Assembly: GCF_947254095.1 (NCBI RefSeq)
Contig: NZ_CAMYBV010000035.1
Coordinates: 1-6,774 of the forward strand
DNA length: 6,774 nt
Direction of reading: 5' to 3'
Source: an uncultured Mobiluncus sp.
GTDB lineage: Bacteria; Actinomycetota; Actinomycetes; Actinomycetales; Actinomycetaceae
The position numbers and the translations under genes are program-made. Below are positions 6,394 to 6,774 of this stretch, in pieces. Position 1 is the stretch's first letter, and every line of letters starts with the position of its first letter. The notes under the pieces are model-generated. The model saw only the letters and a list, made by a program, of their open reading frames with translations. It was not told where the DNA came from and made no database searches.

Positions 6394-6407
6394 CGCTGTC
6401 TCCAGCG
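6394..6407 (+). repeat. Small hairpin between copZ and copA
   Basis: CGCTG (6394-6398) and CAGCG (6403-6407) enclose a TCTC loop in the 65-base gap between the two metal genes. It comes just after the HMA stop codon and a T-rich stretch, but no T-run follows. It may mark an mRNA stability boundary that allows more chaperone than pump, or it may be meaningless. Confidence 0.3.
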
Positions 6408-6445
6408 GTGGTGTTGGGGCGGCGCGGGAACGGCCCGGTGGTTTG

Positions 6446-6774
6446 ATGACACACAACGAAACGACAGTTAATTCCTCCGCTGACCTGGAGGTGGATCCGG
6501 CGGTGGACCCGACCGGGTTGCGCCGGAAAGACCTGGGGCGTCGCCTGGTGGTGGCCGTGATTTTTGGTCTGCCGGTGATGGCGATCTCCATGCTGGAAGT
6601 CCTGCAGTTCCCGGCTTGGCAGTGGGTTGTAGGTGTTTGCAGTCTGCCGGTGGTGGGGTGGGCCGCCGCGCCGTTCCACCGTGGGGCTCTGCGGGCGGCA
6701 CGAGGGGGGTCCACCACGATGGACACCCTGGTCGCGTTGGGGGTGAGCGTGGCGACGCTGTACTCCTGGGGGGC
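6446..6774 (+). CDS. copA: P1B-type heavy-metal (probably copper) transporting ATPase, N-terminal part, cut by window end
   Basis: The first 109 codons of a metal-exporting P-type ATPase of the inner membrane are present; the rest lies beyond the window. After a polar cytosolic head of about 30 residues come an Arg/Lys-rich stretch (RRKDLGRR, 26-33), a first hydrophobic helix (about 34-52) and a second (about 58-76). Then comes the hallmark STTMDTLVALGVSVATLYSW (89-108), equivalent to the MDxLxALG opening of the third helix in CopA-family pumps. No CxxC metal-binding domain precedes the membrane part, so the 74-residue HMA protein encoded 65 bases upstream probably serves it in trans. The CPC motif that would set metal selectivity, the phosphorylated DKTGT and the ATP domain are not visible. 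The start is ATG 6446, with only a weak GGTGG 4 bases upstream. TTG 6443 is an alternative, and the frame stays open further upstream. The gene symbol is provisional. Confidence 0.85.
   Translation, partial: MTHNETTVNSSADLEVDPAVDPTGLRRKDLGRRLVVAVIFGLPVMAISMLEVLQFPAWQWVVGVCSLPVVGWAAAPFHRGALRAARGGSTTMDTLVALGVSVATLYSWG

Noticed and set aside
6325..6726. 133-residue minus-strand open frame over the copZ end and copA start
   Set aside because: The forward strand encodes HMA and P1B-ATPase motifs here. The reverse translation is low-complexity Arg/Pro/Thr without motifs.
1..6774. Novel defence, mobile or CRISPR-type system
   Set aside because: All long plus-strand frames belong to recognised housekeeping or metal-transport families. 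There are no repeat arrays, transposase motifs, tRNA genes or attachment-like duplications.

Overview
The window reads as ordinary chromosome from a fairly high-GC Gram-positive bacterium, most likely an actinobacterium (Actinomycetota). The reasons are GC-rich third codon positions, GTG starts, actinobacterial-looking motif variants in HemC and HemL, and a P1B metal-pump arrangement common in that phylum. A member of the Actinomycetaceae or a relative would fit, but the sequence alone does not fix the genus. All supported genes lie on the + strand.

Positions 4-4521 hold a tightly packed tetrapyrrole (heme) block: hemC, hemD, hemB and hemL. HemL makes 5-aminolevulinate from glutamate-1-semialdehyde, HemB condenses two of these to porphobilinogen, HemC joins four porphobilinogens into hydroxymethylbilane, and HemD closes this to uroporphyrinogen III. 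The four genes cover an unbroken run of steps. The first C5-pathway steps (gltX, hemA) and the later steps to heme (hemE onward) lie outside the window. Gaps of 3-9 bases between hemC, hemD and hemB point to one transcript. hemL follows after 87 bases with its own strong ribosome binding site, so it may be co-transcribed or partly independent.

Positions 4566-6023 hold purB (adenylosuccinate lyase of purine synthesis, E. coli-like class), 44 bases after hemL. An imperfect GC hairpin sits across the hemL stop codon between them.

Positions 6024-6155 are the only sizeable non-coding stretch. It carries GC-rich dyads and a -10-like box and probably holds the promoter/operator of a metal-resistance unit. 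That unit begins with a 74-residue HMA-domain metallochaperone (6156-6380). It is followed by the first 109 codons of a P1B-type metal-transporting ATPase (6446 to the window edge), which has no metal-binding domain of its own at the N-terminus. The pair looks like a copZ-copA copper efflux system, although the pump's metal-selectivity residues lie beyond the window.

I see no RNA genes, insertion sequences, CRISPR arrays, phage genes or integration marks, and no evidence of an undescribed system. The points worth a second look are local: a mixed Cys/Asp metal site and an uncertain start in HemB, an insertion of about 35 residues in HemL, the hairpin at the hemL stop, and the dyads upstream of the copper unit.
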